Assembly: GCA_945865545.1 (NCBI GenBank)
Contig: CAMBEQ010000019.1
Span: 1 to 44,283, forward strand
DNA: 44,283 nt
Origin: Sediminibacterium ginsengisoli
Lineage (GTDB): Bacteria; Bacteroidota; Bacteroidia; Chitinophagales; Chitinophagaceae
Direction: 5' to 3'
Of the stretch, positions 1 through 8,470 are shown one piece after another. The first letter of the stretch is position 1, and every line of letters begins with the position of its first letter. Both the position numbers and the translations under genes were made by a program. The notes under the pieces are model-generated. The model was not told where the DNA came from. It was given only the letters and a program-made list of their open reading frames with translations, and did no database searches.

Positions 1-2
1 CT

Positions 3-638
3 ACTCTTTCTAAGGAAGAACAAAAACTAGGATTTGTTTCTTTGTTTGATGGAAGCAATATTGATCAATGGACTGGAAATACCTCAGGTTATATAGTAAA
101 GGAAGGAAGCTTAATGGTTAGTCCCGAAGAAGGCAGTGGAGGAAATTTATATACCAAGGAAGAATTTGATAATTTTATTTATCGTTTCGAATTTCAATTA
201 ACACCTGGTTCCAATAATGGCATTGGAGTGCACGCACCATTAGAAGGGGATGCTGCTTATGTAGGTATGGAAATTCAGGTATTAGATAGTGAACATCCCA
301 TTTACGATAAGCTTCAGCCTTATCAATACCATGGTTCTATATATGGAGTTATTCCTGCTAAAAGAGGTTATTTAAAACCAACCGGGCAGTGGAATCAAGA
401 AGAAATAATGGTCAATGGCACTAAAATTAAAGTAACCTTAAATGGCACTGTGATTTTAGATGGGGATTATGCAGCAGCTTCTATTAATGGAACCATAGAT
501 CACAATCAACACCCTGGTTTAGCACGTACTACTGGACATTTAGGATTCTTAGGCCATGGGGAGGTAGTAAGATTTAAAAACATGAGAGTGAAAAAAATAA
601 TGGTAGAAGAAAAATCAAAAAGAAGAAAGCACCATTAA
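3..638 (+). CDS. DUF1080 / 3-keto-disaccharide hydrolase domain protein, 5'-truncated by window edge
   Basis: The reading frame is open to the first base of the window, so the TTG at 42 is not the start; in-frame codons before it read TLSKEEQKLGFVSLFDGSN, the usual entry into a DUF1080 domain. The fold is a concanavalin-like beta sandwich; family members are reported to act on 3-keto-glycosides or bind carbohydrate. Visible family features are the LFDGSNIDQW opening, the GNSGI-type segment replaced by NNGIGVHAPL, the GMEIQVLDS strand, and a closing FKNMRVKKI strand followed by a basic tail. No signal peptide can be seen because the N-terminus is missing; two-domain forms are common, so an upstream domain is possible. 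It shares a terminator with the convergent TonB receptor gene. The family call is firm; the substrate is unknown. Confidence 0.8.
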   Translation, partial: TLSKEEQKLGFVSLFDGSNIDQWTGNTSGYIVKEGSLMVSPEEGSGGNLYTKEEFDNFIYRFEFQLTPGSNNGIGVHAPLEGDAAYVGMEIQVLDSEHPIYDKLQPYQYHGSIYGVIPAKRGYLKPTGQWNQEEIMVNGTKIKVTLNGTVILDGDYAAASINGTIDHNQHPGLARTTGHLGFLGHGEVVRFKNMRVKKIMVEEKSKRRKHH

Positions 639-658
639 ATAAATAATTTAATTAAAAT

Positions 659-690
659 AAAAAACCCTCAAAAATTTTGAGGGTTTTTTA
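659..690. terminator. Bidirectional rho-independent terminator
   Basis: A near-perfect hairpin whose core is CCCTCAAAA pairing with TTTTGAGGG, flanked by an A-run on one side and a T-run on the other, so it can work on both strands. It lies between the converging DUF1080 gene and TonB-receptor gene. Confidence 0.85.
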
Positions 691-712
691 TTGATATAGT
701 AAACTATATGAA

Positions 713-3256
713 TTAGAAGTTAATTTTTAAACTAATGTCTGATGTTCTTCCCCAGCCCTTAAATCCTGTACCCAATGTACCAGCAACTGCACCACCTGCA
801 TCATTGGCTTCAATCCAATAATCTTTATTAAATAAATTATAAACATGCGCAGCAGCATAGGAATCTAAATTGCCTATTTTAAACTTATAGCCTAATCTAG
901 CGTTACCAATACTATAGGCAGGCAATCTATAAGGTTGTGCTTTAACAGCCGCATTGGTTCTAGAAGATGGATCATAATAAGCATAATACTTATCGTTGTG
1001 AGTAAAATCGGCACCAATATCAAAAGAACTAGTTACTTGATATCTTACAATCAGTCCAGCACTAATTTGAGGCTGGTCACCTACATATAAACCATCAGAA
1101 TATACATTCACTTTTGTATCAGTAGCTTTTACATCATCACGTAAAACTGCTGCAGCGTTGCCTTTCCATCTCCAATCTCCAGCAGATGCAAATGCACCAA
1201 TTTCTAATTGCTTAGATACTTTTAATTTAGCTTCTGCTTCCACCCCTTTGTGTATAGCACCTTGACCAGAAATCAAAGCTCTATATTGAGTACCATCTGA
1301 ACTATTTATTAATGGAGAAGTTAAAGAGCGATTTTTAAATTCAGTAAAGTAAGCATTTACTTTAAAGGTTATGTCACTTGAACGGAATCCATATCCAACT
1401 TCTGCAGATTTAGCTTCTTCATTTTTAATGTTTGCGTTCACGACATTACCACTATTAATATCAGTTATTTTGGTTGGTGATGAGCCATTATAAACAAAGC
1501 CGAAATAAGGAGCTCTACTATAGGCACCAATACTTACAAAAATATTATTTGCTTCATCAATATTATAGTTAGCCCCTGTTTTTAGATTATATCCTGCTAT
1601 GTTTACTTTAGCCGATTTGATTTCAATATGTGTTGCATTGTATCTATCAACTCTACCATAAAACGTTTCCGATAAAGCACCTTGCAAGAATAAGGATAAT
1701 TTATCTTTAGTATACTCTAATTGTCCAAACGCTCCTATATAATTAACCAACCCGTCGTTATCATAAGCTATACGATTGTTAGCAGGAGTTACCTTAGTTA
1801 CATTTACATAAGAACTTACATTTGGGTCAACAGTCGCTGTAGGATTAAATAAATCTTTATAAAAAGCACCACCTACTAAATCTCTAATTTCACGGAAGTG
1901 CGTTCCTTTATAAGTTCTGCCATCTAAACCAACGGTTAAATTTAAGTTTGGACTTAATTCTGTATTTAATGTAGATAAAGCGCCCAACCAAGTATGATTA
2001 TTAATAGAGTTTCTAATAGCAAAAGTAGAACCAGTTTTAGAAGCTGCGTTGGCAACTGAAGCATAGTCCATAATTAATAAGCCATCTGCAGTTCTTAAAG
2101 AGGGCGTTGTTCCAATGGTACCACTACCACCACCATGTCCAAAGGAAGCATATACTGAAGTAGTCAATTTGGTTTTCTTATTGATGGTCCAATAATCATT
2201 CAAACTAAAAATAGGTTTATGGAAATAGTTGATATTGATATTGTTTTTTGCTGTACTAGCAAATTCATAAACATCTTTATTGTACTTCAAGCCATATTTT
2301 GCATATTCTACAGCGCTTAAACGAGTACTTCTTTGGCCATGTTCTTGAGGTGCGCCTAAAGCAGTAAATTGAATTTTATGATTGCCTAAATCTTTTGAAT
2401 AAGATAAGAAATAAGAATACGCTCTAGTAAAAGTATAATTAACATATCCATTGCCTTGTGTAGTAGATCCTACAAAAGAAAAGGCGCCCTTTTTTGTATT
2501 TCCAGTAGACAAAGACAAAACAGTATGAGATTGACCATAATTGGTTAATGATTGTTGAATAGATCCTCCTTTTTCAGCATCGGTTGTTTTAGTAATAATA
2601 TTCATCGTACCTCCAATAGATTGGATAGCTAATTTAGAAGCACCCATACCTCTTTGTACTTGAATTTGTTTTAAGGCATCTCCAATACCTGCCCAGTTGG
2701 AGAAATAAACGGTACCCCCTTCCATATCATTAATAGGTACCCCATTTATTAATACTGCAATATTTTTATTATCAAAACCTCTAATGTTTATTCTTGAATC
2801 TCCATACCCACCCCCTGATTTAGTTACAAAGGCAGAAGGCGTAATTCTTAATAATTCAGGTAATTCTTGTGTACCAAGATTCTCTTGTGCAAATTTTGTA
2901 CTAATAGTTGAAATAGCTACTGGTGTTTTTCTATCTATACCTAAGTTGGCAAAAACAGCCACTTCTTTTAAACCAATAGAAGTGGATTCTAATTCTATAG
3001 TCATTCCGTCTTGAGCTTCTACTTTAGCAGTTTTGAAACCAACATAAGATATGGTAATAATTTCTCCTTTTTTTGTTGTCTTCAATTCAAAAGAACCATC
3101 TAATCCAGAAGTAATATTTTCTCCTTTTTCACTTGTAATACTAGCATTCGCTAATACTTCTTTGGTTGTTTGGTCAACAATTTTTCCTTTAATTTGAGCA
3201 AATGACGATAAGCTTAAAGTCATTAATCCAATCATGATGATGGATATTTTTTTCAT
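713..3256 (-). CDS. TonB-dependent outer-membrane receptor with CarboxypepD_reg-like N-terminal domain
   Basis: A predicted 847-residue outer-membrane receptor. The ATG at 3256 is preferred because it starts a signal peptide (MKKISIIMIGLMTLSLSSFAQ) after an A-rich leader; a longer frame reaching 3307 adds an unlikely N-terminus. Residues about 22-105 form the carboxypeptidase-regulatory-like beta sandwich common in Bacteroidota receptors. The plug follows (INIRGFDNKNIAVLINGVPIND, then VQRGMGASKLA and IGGTMNIITKT), and then a long beta barrel ending in an aromatic terminal strand (SDISLKINF). There is no SusD-like lipoprotein beside it, so it is not a standard SusC/SusD pair; the ligand could be a siderophore, vitamin, peptide or glycan. 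Its gene converges on the DUF1080 gene. Receptor assignment is sure; the ligand is not. Confidence 0.93.
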   Translation of the reverse strand: MKKISIIMIGLMTLSLSSFAQIKGKIVDQTTKEVLANASITSEKGENITSGLDGSFELKTTKKGEIITISYVGFKTAKVEAQDGMTIELESTSIGLKEVAVFANLGIDRKTPVAISTISTKFAQENLGTQELPELLRITPSAFVTKSGGGYGDSRINIRGFDNKNIAVLINGVPINDMEGGTVYFSNWAGIGDALKQIQVQRGMGASKLAIQSIGGTMNIITKTTDAEKGGSIQQSLTNYGQSHTVLSLSTGNTKKGAFSFVGSTTQGNGYVNYTFTRAYSYFLSYSKDLGNHKIQFTALGAPQEHGQRSTRLSAVEYAKYGLKYNKDVYEFASTAKNNININYFHKPIFSLNDYWTINKKTKLTTSVYASFGHGGGSGTIGTTPSLRTADGLLIMDYASVANAASKTGSTFAIRNSINNHTWLGALSTLNTELSPNLNLTVGLDGRTYKGTHFREIRDLVGGAFYKDLFNPTATVDPNVSSYVNVTKVTPANNRIAYDNDGLVNYIGAFGQLEYTKDKLSLFLQGALSETFYGRVDRYNATHIEIKSAKVNIAGYNLKTGANYNIDEANNIFVSIGAYSRAPYFGFVYNGSSPTKITDINSGNVVNANIKNEEAKSAEVGYGFRSSDITFKVNAYFTEFKNRSLTSPLINSSDGTQYRALISGQGAIHKGVEAEAKLKVSKQLEIGAFASAGDWRWKGNAAAVLRDDVKATDTKVNVYSDGLYVGDQPQISAGLIVRYQVTSSFDIGADFTHNDKYYAYYDPSSRTNAAVKAQPYRLPAYSIGNARLGYKFKIGNLDSYAAAHVYNLFNKDYWIEANDAGGAVAGTLGTGFKGWGRTSDISLKINF

Positions 3257-3543
3257 GTTTTGTAGTTTAAATGATAAAATATATTTTCTAGTTACTAGAT
3301 AGTACAATGATTGACTTAATTTAAAATCAAGTCCGAAAAGCCGACAGTCTTATTATGAAAAAGGTCCTTAAATTTCGAATGTAGTTTCTTCTCTATTCAA
3401 CTTAATAACAACTATTGATAGAACTAATAGAATTCGAAAAGTTAGTATTAGTTTAATACGTTGTAATTATTCTGCAAATTAGTCCAAATTCCGACTAAAT
3501 AATTAATAAATTTTATAATATGTAGTGGGGAGATTTCAGGGCG
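3257..3543. other. Non-coding gap upstream of the TonB receptor gene
   Basis: AT-rich, no convincing gene. It holds an imperfect palindrome at about 3311-3331 (GACTT..AAGTC arms) that could be an operator for the receptor gene, and a poor TACATTCG -7-like box at about 3376-3383 on the minus strand. Confidence 0.4.
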
Positions 3544-4371
3544 CTATTTTTCCAAGGCCAATAAATAAGTGAAAATATTATAACTAATTGATTTTGAATA
3601 GTTTAAGTTATAAATTTGTTCATCGATTTGGCTTACCGGCAGGATTCTTTTGGTGGAGCTACTAATAAACACTTCTTTCGCTGTTTTGAGTTCCGACAAG
3701 GGAATATCCCTTAGCTCAAACTCAATGCCATGATCTTCAGCCACTTGCAGTATGTTTTTCCTAGTAATCCCTTTGAGCATATTGTTGGCAGGGGTGATGA
3801 GCTTATTTTCATTTGTGACCATAAAAATATTAGACCTGGGACATTCGGTAATACTCGCATCCTGGTAATACAAAATATCATCCGCCCCCTTATTTTTCAT
3901 CCAGGGTTGCAGCCAAATGGCCATTAAATAATCAGTGGTTTTAACATCCGCTAATTGTCGCTGATATTGATAGCTTGCCAAATGAATCCCCTTTGCTGAA
4001 AATTGTTGGCTTGGTTGAGCAAGGGTTTGTTCTATTATAATAAGATGTGGTTGAGTAATGGTATATCCATCAGGAGCGTCTCCTCCCGCGATGAGTAAAC
4101 GAATGCCAGCAAATTCCAAATTGTTTTTTTCAATAAGCGTAGCCACTATTTTTTTTATTTCCTCTTTAGATTCATTGATGGGTAAACGCATCTCTGCAGC
4201 TGAATTAAAAAAACGATCTAAATGATCATCAATAAATAAAGGTTGATAATAAGCTACTCTTAAAAAATCAAAAATGCCATATCCTCGCTGAACCAAAAGA
4301 TCGGATACAGGCACCCCGGCTTTTTCAATAGGTATTATTTCATTATTAGCGTAACAATAAAGCTTATTCAA
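3544..4371 (-). CDS. Aminotransferase class IV (PLP fold type IV; BCAT / D-amino-acid aminotransferase / ADC lyase family)
   Basis: A 275-residue cytosolic PLP enzyme. The family lysine lies in VKTTDYLMAIWL, the PLP-contact glutamate in ITECPRSNIF, and the phosphate-binding turn in GITRKNILQVA. The N-terminus (YCYANNEIIPIEKAGVPVSD) aligns in style with branched-chain aminotransferases and aminodeoxychorismate lyases, which cannot be separated by eye. The start is a TTG: no in-frame ATG or GTG exists before the upstream stop at about 4414-4416, and starting later would cut the first conserved strand. A promoter-like pair upstream on the minus strand (4420-4452) agrees with this start. It is probably transcribed alone, with a long non-coding gap downstream before the TonB receptor gene. 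Confidence 0.85.
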   Translation of the reverse strand: MNKLYCYANNEIIPIEKAGVPVSDLLVQRGYGIFDFLRVAYYQPLFIDDHLDRFFNSAAEMRLPINESKEEIKKIVATLIEKNNLEFAGIRLLIAGGDAPDGYTITQPHLIIIEQTLAQPSQQFSAKGIHLASYQYQRQLADVKTTDYLMAIWLQPWMKNKGADDILYYQDASITECPRSNIFMVTNENKLITPANNMLKGITRKNILQVAEDHGIEFELRDIPLSELKTAKEVFISSSTKRILPVSQIDEQIYNLNYSKSISYNIFTYLLALEK

Positions 4372-4419
4372 TAGAAAATATTTTAGAAGTGGGCTAAAAG
4401 CATTCTCAAGGATTCATTT

Positions 4420-4452
4420 CAAATGTAAGAAATTAATTTACAGATAAGCAAT
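4420..4452 (-). promoter_or_regulatory. Putative Bacteroidota promoter for the class IV aminotransferase
   Basis: On the minus strand TACATTTG fits the TAnnTTTG -7 element and ATTG lies 21 bases upstream in the -33 position. The distance to the TTG start leaves a leader of roughly 40 nt. Matched by eye to the consensus; no start-site data. Confidence 0.45.
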
Positions 4453-4692
4453 AGAAAATTATAAATTTAGGACAACACTCGTTTTTAACTAATTTTTTTG
4501 ACCCTATTAATGCATCCAAGAAGCCGAAAAGCCTTCCAACAAAGCGATAGCTTATTCTAAAATATTCTGAAACAATAACGATTCGAAATAAAAGAGTAAA
4601 ATCATTTTTTACTTTTAGTTACTATGATGGAAATCATATTTTTAAGTTTCTATTTTTTATATTTTTACATTTTAAATCCTCAAGCGAAAAAT

Positions 4693-5748
4693 ATGTCAAC
4701 GGTAACATTTAAATCTGGTGCACAATTATCAAAAAAATCCATCACCATTTGGCGAATCGTTCAATTTACAATATGGCTATTAGGAGCCGGTATACTAACT
4801 TGTTTATTATTTTTCCCGCCCATGGGTGTTTTATTATTTTGGAATCTGCTTATTCCTATCGCCCCTTTTTTATTTGTAGTAGCAGTTGGTATTTGGAGAA
4901 ATGTTTGTCCATTAGCCACCACAAATTTATTACCAAGGCATTTAGGGCTATCTCAAAGAAAAAAATTAACAGCAAAGCAAATTGGGATCTTTAATGTAAT
5001 TGCCACTTTTGCATTATTCATTATTGTACCATTAAGGCATTCTATATTTAATAATAATGGCGTGGCCACTGGTATAATGATTATTGTAATGGCCGTGATA
5101 GGGATTACATTAGGATTTTTTTACGAATGGAAAAGTGCTTGGTGTTCGGGCTTATGTCCTGTGCATCCAGTAGAAAAATTATATGGTGGTAATGTATTTA
5201 TGTCTATGCCTAATGCCAATTGTGATAATTGTATGAATTGTGTTATTCCTTGTCCAGATTCTACCCCCAATATAAATCCATTGAGCGCTCATAAAACAGA
5301 ATACAATGTTTTGAGTGGCATTATGATTATTGGTGGTCTACCTGGTTTTATTTGGGGCTGGTTTCATGTGCCAGATGCTATTGCGATTGAAAACATTGAA
5401 AGTTTTTTAAGTGTATATTATATCCCAATGGTAGGATTGGCCATTACCGCTATTGTATATTTTAATATTGATCGAGTCATTAAAGTAGAATACAAGCAAA
5501 AGCTTATTAATGTATTTGCTGCGGCAGGCGTGTCCTGTTATTATTGGTATCGATTGCCTGCTTGGGTTGGATTGGGATCTTTCCAAGAGGATGGCGTATT
5601 AATTAATTTAAGCAAATCCTTGCCATTATGGATCGTACCCGTAATGAGGATTGTTTCAACTAGTTTCTTTTTTTATTGGTTGGTTCTAAGAAAACCTAAC
5701 AAGCAAAGCTGGGTAATAAGGCCAGCCTTTGCAAAAAAAATTGCTTAA
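4693..5748 (+). CDS. Polytopic membrane 4Fe-4S protein (NapH/NosR-like)
   Basis: About 351 residues from the ATG at 4693; an in-frame ATG at 4624 would add 23 residues that look like translated AT-rich leader (many F, Y, L), so the later start is preferred. Several hydrophobic spans are visible, and between them a single cytoplasmic-type cluster motif Cys-x2-Cys-x2-Cys-x3-Cys-Pro at residues 177-187. Two further cysteine-proline motifs sit at membrane edges: RNVCPLA (about 70-75) and WCSGLCPVHP (150-159, Cys151 and Cys155). This layout resembles NapH/NosR-type quinol-linked electron carriers, although only one classical 4Fe-4S motif is present. It lies 92 bases before a solute symporter and then myo-inositol oxygenase, all on one strand. 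A redox partner role is possible but not shown; the exact substrate is unknown. Confidence 0.72.
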   Translation: MSTVTFKSGAQLSKKSITIWRIVQFTIWLLGAGILTCLLFFPPMGVLLFWNLLIPIAPFLFVVAVGIWRNVCPLATTNLLPRHLGLSQRKKLTAKQIGIFNVIATFALFIIVPLRHSIFNNNGVATGIMIIVMAVIGITLGFFYEWKSAWCSGLCPVHPVEKLYGGNVFMSMPNANCDNCMNCVIPCPDSTPNINPLSAHKTEYNVLSGIMIIGGLPGFIWGWFHVPDAIAIENIESFLSVYYIPMVGLAITAIVYFNIDRVIKVEYKQKLINVFAAAGVSCYYWYRLPAWVGLGSFQEDGVLINLSKSLPLWIVPVMRIVSTSFFFYWLVLRKPNKQSWVIRPAFAKKIA

Positions 5749-5805
5749 ACTATCAATTGTTAACTGCTAGATAAAGGATTCATTCAATAAAATAAACTAA
5801 ATTAG

Positions 5806-5826
5806 TAGACACTTAATTATTGTCTA
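5806..5826. promoter_or_regulatory. Inverted repeat just upstream of the symporter gene, candidate operator
   Basis: TAGACA and TGTCTA are exact inverted 6-mers separated by nine AT-rich bases, ending 14 bases before the symporter ATG. The position suits a repressor or activator site for the symporter/inositol oxygenase pair. Six-base arms can arise by chance in AT-rich DNA, so this is weak. Confidence 0.25.
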
Positions 5827-5840
5827 TTAAATAATATTGA

Positions 5841-7472
5841 ATGAATAGATTGCAAACTGCTGACTATCTTGTTTTTTTTCTCTACTTTATATTGATTAGT
5901 TCCTACGGATATTACATTTTCAAAAAAAAGAAATCTGGCACAACTAGTTCCACCGACTTTTTCTTAGCAGAAGGGGCCTTAACTTGGTGGGCCATTGGCG
6001 CTTCACTGATTGCTTCTAATATTTCTGCCGAACATTTTATTGGCATGTCTGGTTCTGGATTTGCATTAGGATTAGCCATTTCAACTTATGAATGGATGTC
6101 CGCTTTTACATTAATATTGGTCGCCGTTTTTATACTACCTATTTATTTGAAGAACAAGATATTTACGATGCCGCAGTTTCTTTCAAAAAGATACAATGAC
6201 ACAGTAAGTACTATTATGGCTGTTTTTTGGTTATTGGTTTATGTGTTTGTGAACTTAACCTCAATTATTTATTTAGGCGCCTTAGCCATTTCCTCTATTA
6301 CCAATATAAGTTTTGAAATGAGCGTTATAGGATTGAGTGTTTTTGCTGTTGTAGTTACCCTTGGGGGTATGAAAGTAATTGGGTATACCGATGTAATACA
6401 AGTAATTGTTTTAATTATTGGCGGATTGGTTACCACTTATTTAGCCATTTCTTTATTATCAGAACAATATGGATATGGTAGTAATATATTGAAGGGTCTT
6501 GCAGTTTTAAAAAGAGAGGCGCCTTCGCATTTTCATATGATTTTTGATAAAACCAATAAATATTATCCAGAATTACCTGGACTATCTGTATTAATAGGGG
6601 GCATGATGGTGAATAATTTAGCCTATTGGGGTTGCAACCAATATATTGTTCAAAGAGCATTAGGGGCAGATTTAAAAACAGCAAGAAAAGGAATTTTATT
6701 TGCTGCCTTCTTGAAATTATTAATTCCGATCATCGCAGTACTTCCTGGAATTGCGATGTATGTATTGCATCAAAAAGGAATGTTTCAAAAAGAAATGTCT
6801 GATCTACATGGAATAATAAAACCAGATCATGCCTATCCAACACTTATGAATTTATTACCAGCAGGATTAAAAGGTGTTGCTTTTGCTGCTCTTACTGCAG
6901 CAATTGTTGCCTCCTTAGCTGGTAAAGCGAATAGTATCTCCACCATTTTTTCATTAGATATTTATAAAAAATTTATTAATAAAAATGCATCTGAAAAAAA
7001 ATTAGTTCATATTGGAAGGTGGGTGGTGGTGGTAAGTATGTTGGTGGCAGCTATTGTTTCACCTGCTTTACGTTCATTAGATCAAGCTTATCAATTTATT
7101 CAAGAATACGTAGGATTTATTTCACCGGGTGTATTGGCTATTTTTTTATTAGGATTTTACTGGAAGCGAACCAATTCTTCTGCTGCCTTAGCGGGTGCCT
7201 TATTAACTATCCCCATTTCAACTGTATTAAAGTTTTTACCACAATGGACCAACAACGCGTTCCCTATTTTTCCTTTCTTGGACAGAATGTCCATTACTTT
7301 TGGATTGATTGTCTTGGTAATGATTGCTATTAGTTTGGCTCAACCTAAAAAAGAAAATAACACCAATGCGATAGAAGTAGATACTGCCATGTTTAAAGTA
7401 AGCCCTGGGTTTCTTATAGGATCTGTAGTAATTACAGGCATTTTAGCAGCCCTGTACACTGTATTTTGGTAG
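5841..7472 (+). CDS. Sodium/solute symporter (SSS/SLC5 family), probable inositol or sugar carrier
   Basis: A 543-residue inner-membrane transporter with about 14 hydrophobic spans. Family hallmarks are the early DFFLAEGALTWWAIGASLIASNISAEHFIGMSGSG block (TM2, including the sodium-site region), the YLGALAISSI segment, NNLAYWGCNQYIVQRALGA (the sugar-branch N-x3-W-x2-NQ-x-I-V-Q-R motif), and GVAFAALTAAIVASLAGKANS before TM9. The NQ-IVQR motif points to the SGLT-like sugar/inositol branch rather than proline or acetate carriers. The myo-inositol oxygenase gene follows on the same strand after 94 bases, with no terminator visible between them. Together these suggest sodium-driven uptake of myo-inositol, though glucose, galactose or glucuronate remain possible. 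The ATG at 5841 follows a leader containing a small inverted repeat. Confidence 0.88.
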   Translation: MNRLQTADYLVFFLYFILISSYGYYIFKKKKSGTTSSTDFFLAEGALTWWAIGASLIASNISAEHFIGMSGSGFALGLAISTYEWMSAFTLILVAVFILPIYLKNKIFTMPQFLSKRYNDTVSTIMAVFWLLVYVFVNLTSIIYLGALAISSITNISFEMSVIGLSVFAVVVTLGGMKVIGYTDVIQVIVLIIGGLVTTYLAISLLSEQYGYGSNILKGLAVLKREAPSHFHMIFDKTNKYYPELPGLSVLIGGMMVNNLAYWGCNQYIVQRALGADLKTARKGILFAAFLKLLIPIIAVLPGIAMYVLHQKGMFQKEMSDLHGIIKPDHAYPTLMNLLPAGLKGVAFAALTAAIVASLAGKANSISTIFSLDIYKKFINKNASEKKLVHIGRWVVVVSMLVAAIVSPALRSLDQAYQFIQEYVGFISPGVLAIFLLGFYWKRTNSSAALAGALLTIPISTVLKFLPQWTNNAFPIFPFLDRMSITFGLIVLVMIAISLAQPKKENNTNAIEVDTAMFKVSPGFLIGSVVITGILAALYTVFW

Positions 7473-7566
7473 CAGCAATGGGGAATGAACAAAATAGGCA
7501 TTCAAATAATTTGCCCATTTTATAAAAAAAGCCGATTTTTAACAAGGAATAAAAAATAAACTTTCT

Positions 7567-8430
7567 ATGGATAATAATAAACCTCTTGCCAATTTAGATG
7601 AATGGGAAATGGATGTCTTGAAAAGATACCCTGATCCGGATGCGATTGCAACCAACAAGGCAACCGAGGCCTTTAGAAATTATGAAGCAGAGCAAAGAGA
7701 TACTGTAAAAGAATTTTACCGTTTAAATCATCAGTATCAATCTTATGATTTTGTACTTCGTAAAAAAACCGATTTTTTACAGTTCAATAAAAAAGAAATG
7801 GCTATTTGGAAAGCTTTTGATTTTTTAAATGAACTAGTAGATGATTCAGATCCTGATACCGACCTAGATCAAATGCAACACTTATTACAAACTTCCGAAG
7901 CCATTAGAAATGATGGTCATCCAGATTGGATGGTATTAGTAGGTTTGATTCATGATATGGGGAAAGTATTGTGTTTATTTGGAGAACCGCAATGGTCCGT
8001 TGTGGGAGATACCTTCCCTGTGGGTTGTGCTTATTCAGATAAAATAGTGTATCCCGAATTTTTTAAAAATAATCCCGATTACAACCACGAAATATATAGT
8101 CAAAAATTTGGCGTATACGCACCTAACTGCGGGTTAAAAAATGTACATATGTCTTGGGGTCATGATGAATATGTATACCACATGATGAAAGATTATTTAC
8201 CTGAAGAAGCTTTGTATATGTTACGTTATCATTCATTTTATGCACAACATCGTGAAAGTGCCTACAATCATTTAATGGACGAGCATGATCACGAAATGTT
8301 TAAGTGGGTAAAATTATTCAACCCTTATGACTTGTATTCAAAAAATCCAAATCAAAAAAGTTGGGAAGAATTACAACCTTACTATAAAGCATTGGTAAAA
8401 AAATACTTACCTGAAACTTTGAAGTTTTAA
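7567..8430 (+). CDS. myo-Inositol oxygenase (MIOX)
   Basis: A 287-residue cytosolic diiron enzyme that cleaves myo-inositol with O2 to D-glucuronate. The match to animal and plant MIOX is strong along the whole chain: [87 protein letters not shown] and FNPYDLYSK. All six iron ligands are present in order as His118, His129, Asp130, His199, His222 and Asp255. Length equals the eukaryotic enzyme. It follows the SSS symporter on the same strand, so import and ring cleavage are probably co-expressed, with glucuronate entering a uronate pathway outside this window. It converges with the M14 peptidase gene, 40 bases away. Most bacteria oxidise inositol by the IolG route instead; MIOX occurs in some Bacteroidota. 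Confidence 0.95.
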   Translation: MDNNKPLANLDEWEMDVLKRYPDPDAIATNKATEAFRNYEAEQRDTVKEFYRLNHQYQSYDFVLRKKTDFLQFNKKEMAIWKAFDFLNELVDDSDPDTDLDQMQHLLQTSEAIRNDGHPDWMVLVGLIHDMGKVLCLFGEPQWSVVGDTFPVGCAYSDKIVYPEFFKNNPDYNHEIYSQKFGVYAPNCGLKNVHMSWGHDEYVYHMMKDYLPEEALYMLRYHSFYAQHRESAYNHLMDEHDHEMFKWVKLFNPYDLYSKNPNQKSWEELQPYYKALVKKYLPETLKF

Positions 8431-8470
8431 GTATTTTATTAAACCCTATCTATCAATGTATGTTCCATCT

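Noticed and set aside
3334..3350. GCCGAAAAGCC-like elements at about 3334 and about 4520
   Set aside because: Short, imperfect and far apart; no pattern beyond chance could be seen.
4624..4692. Upstream ATG start for the membrane 4Fe-4S protein
   Set aside because: The added residues look like translated AT-rich leader; kept only as an alternative.
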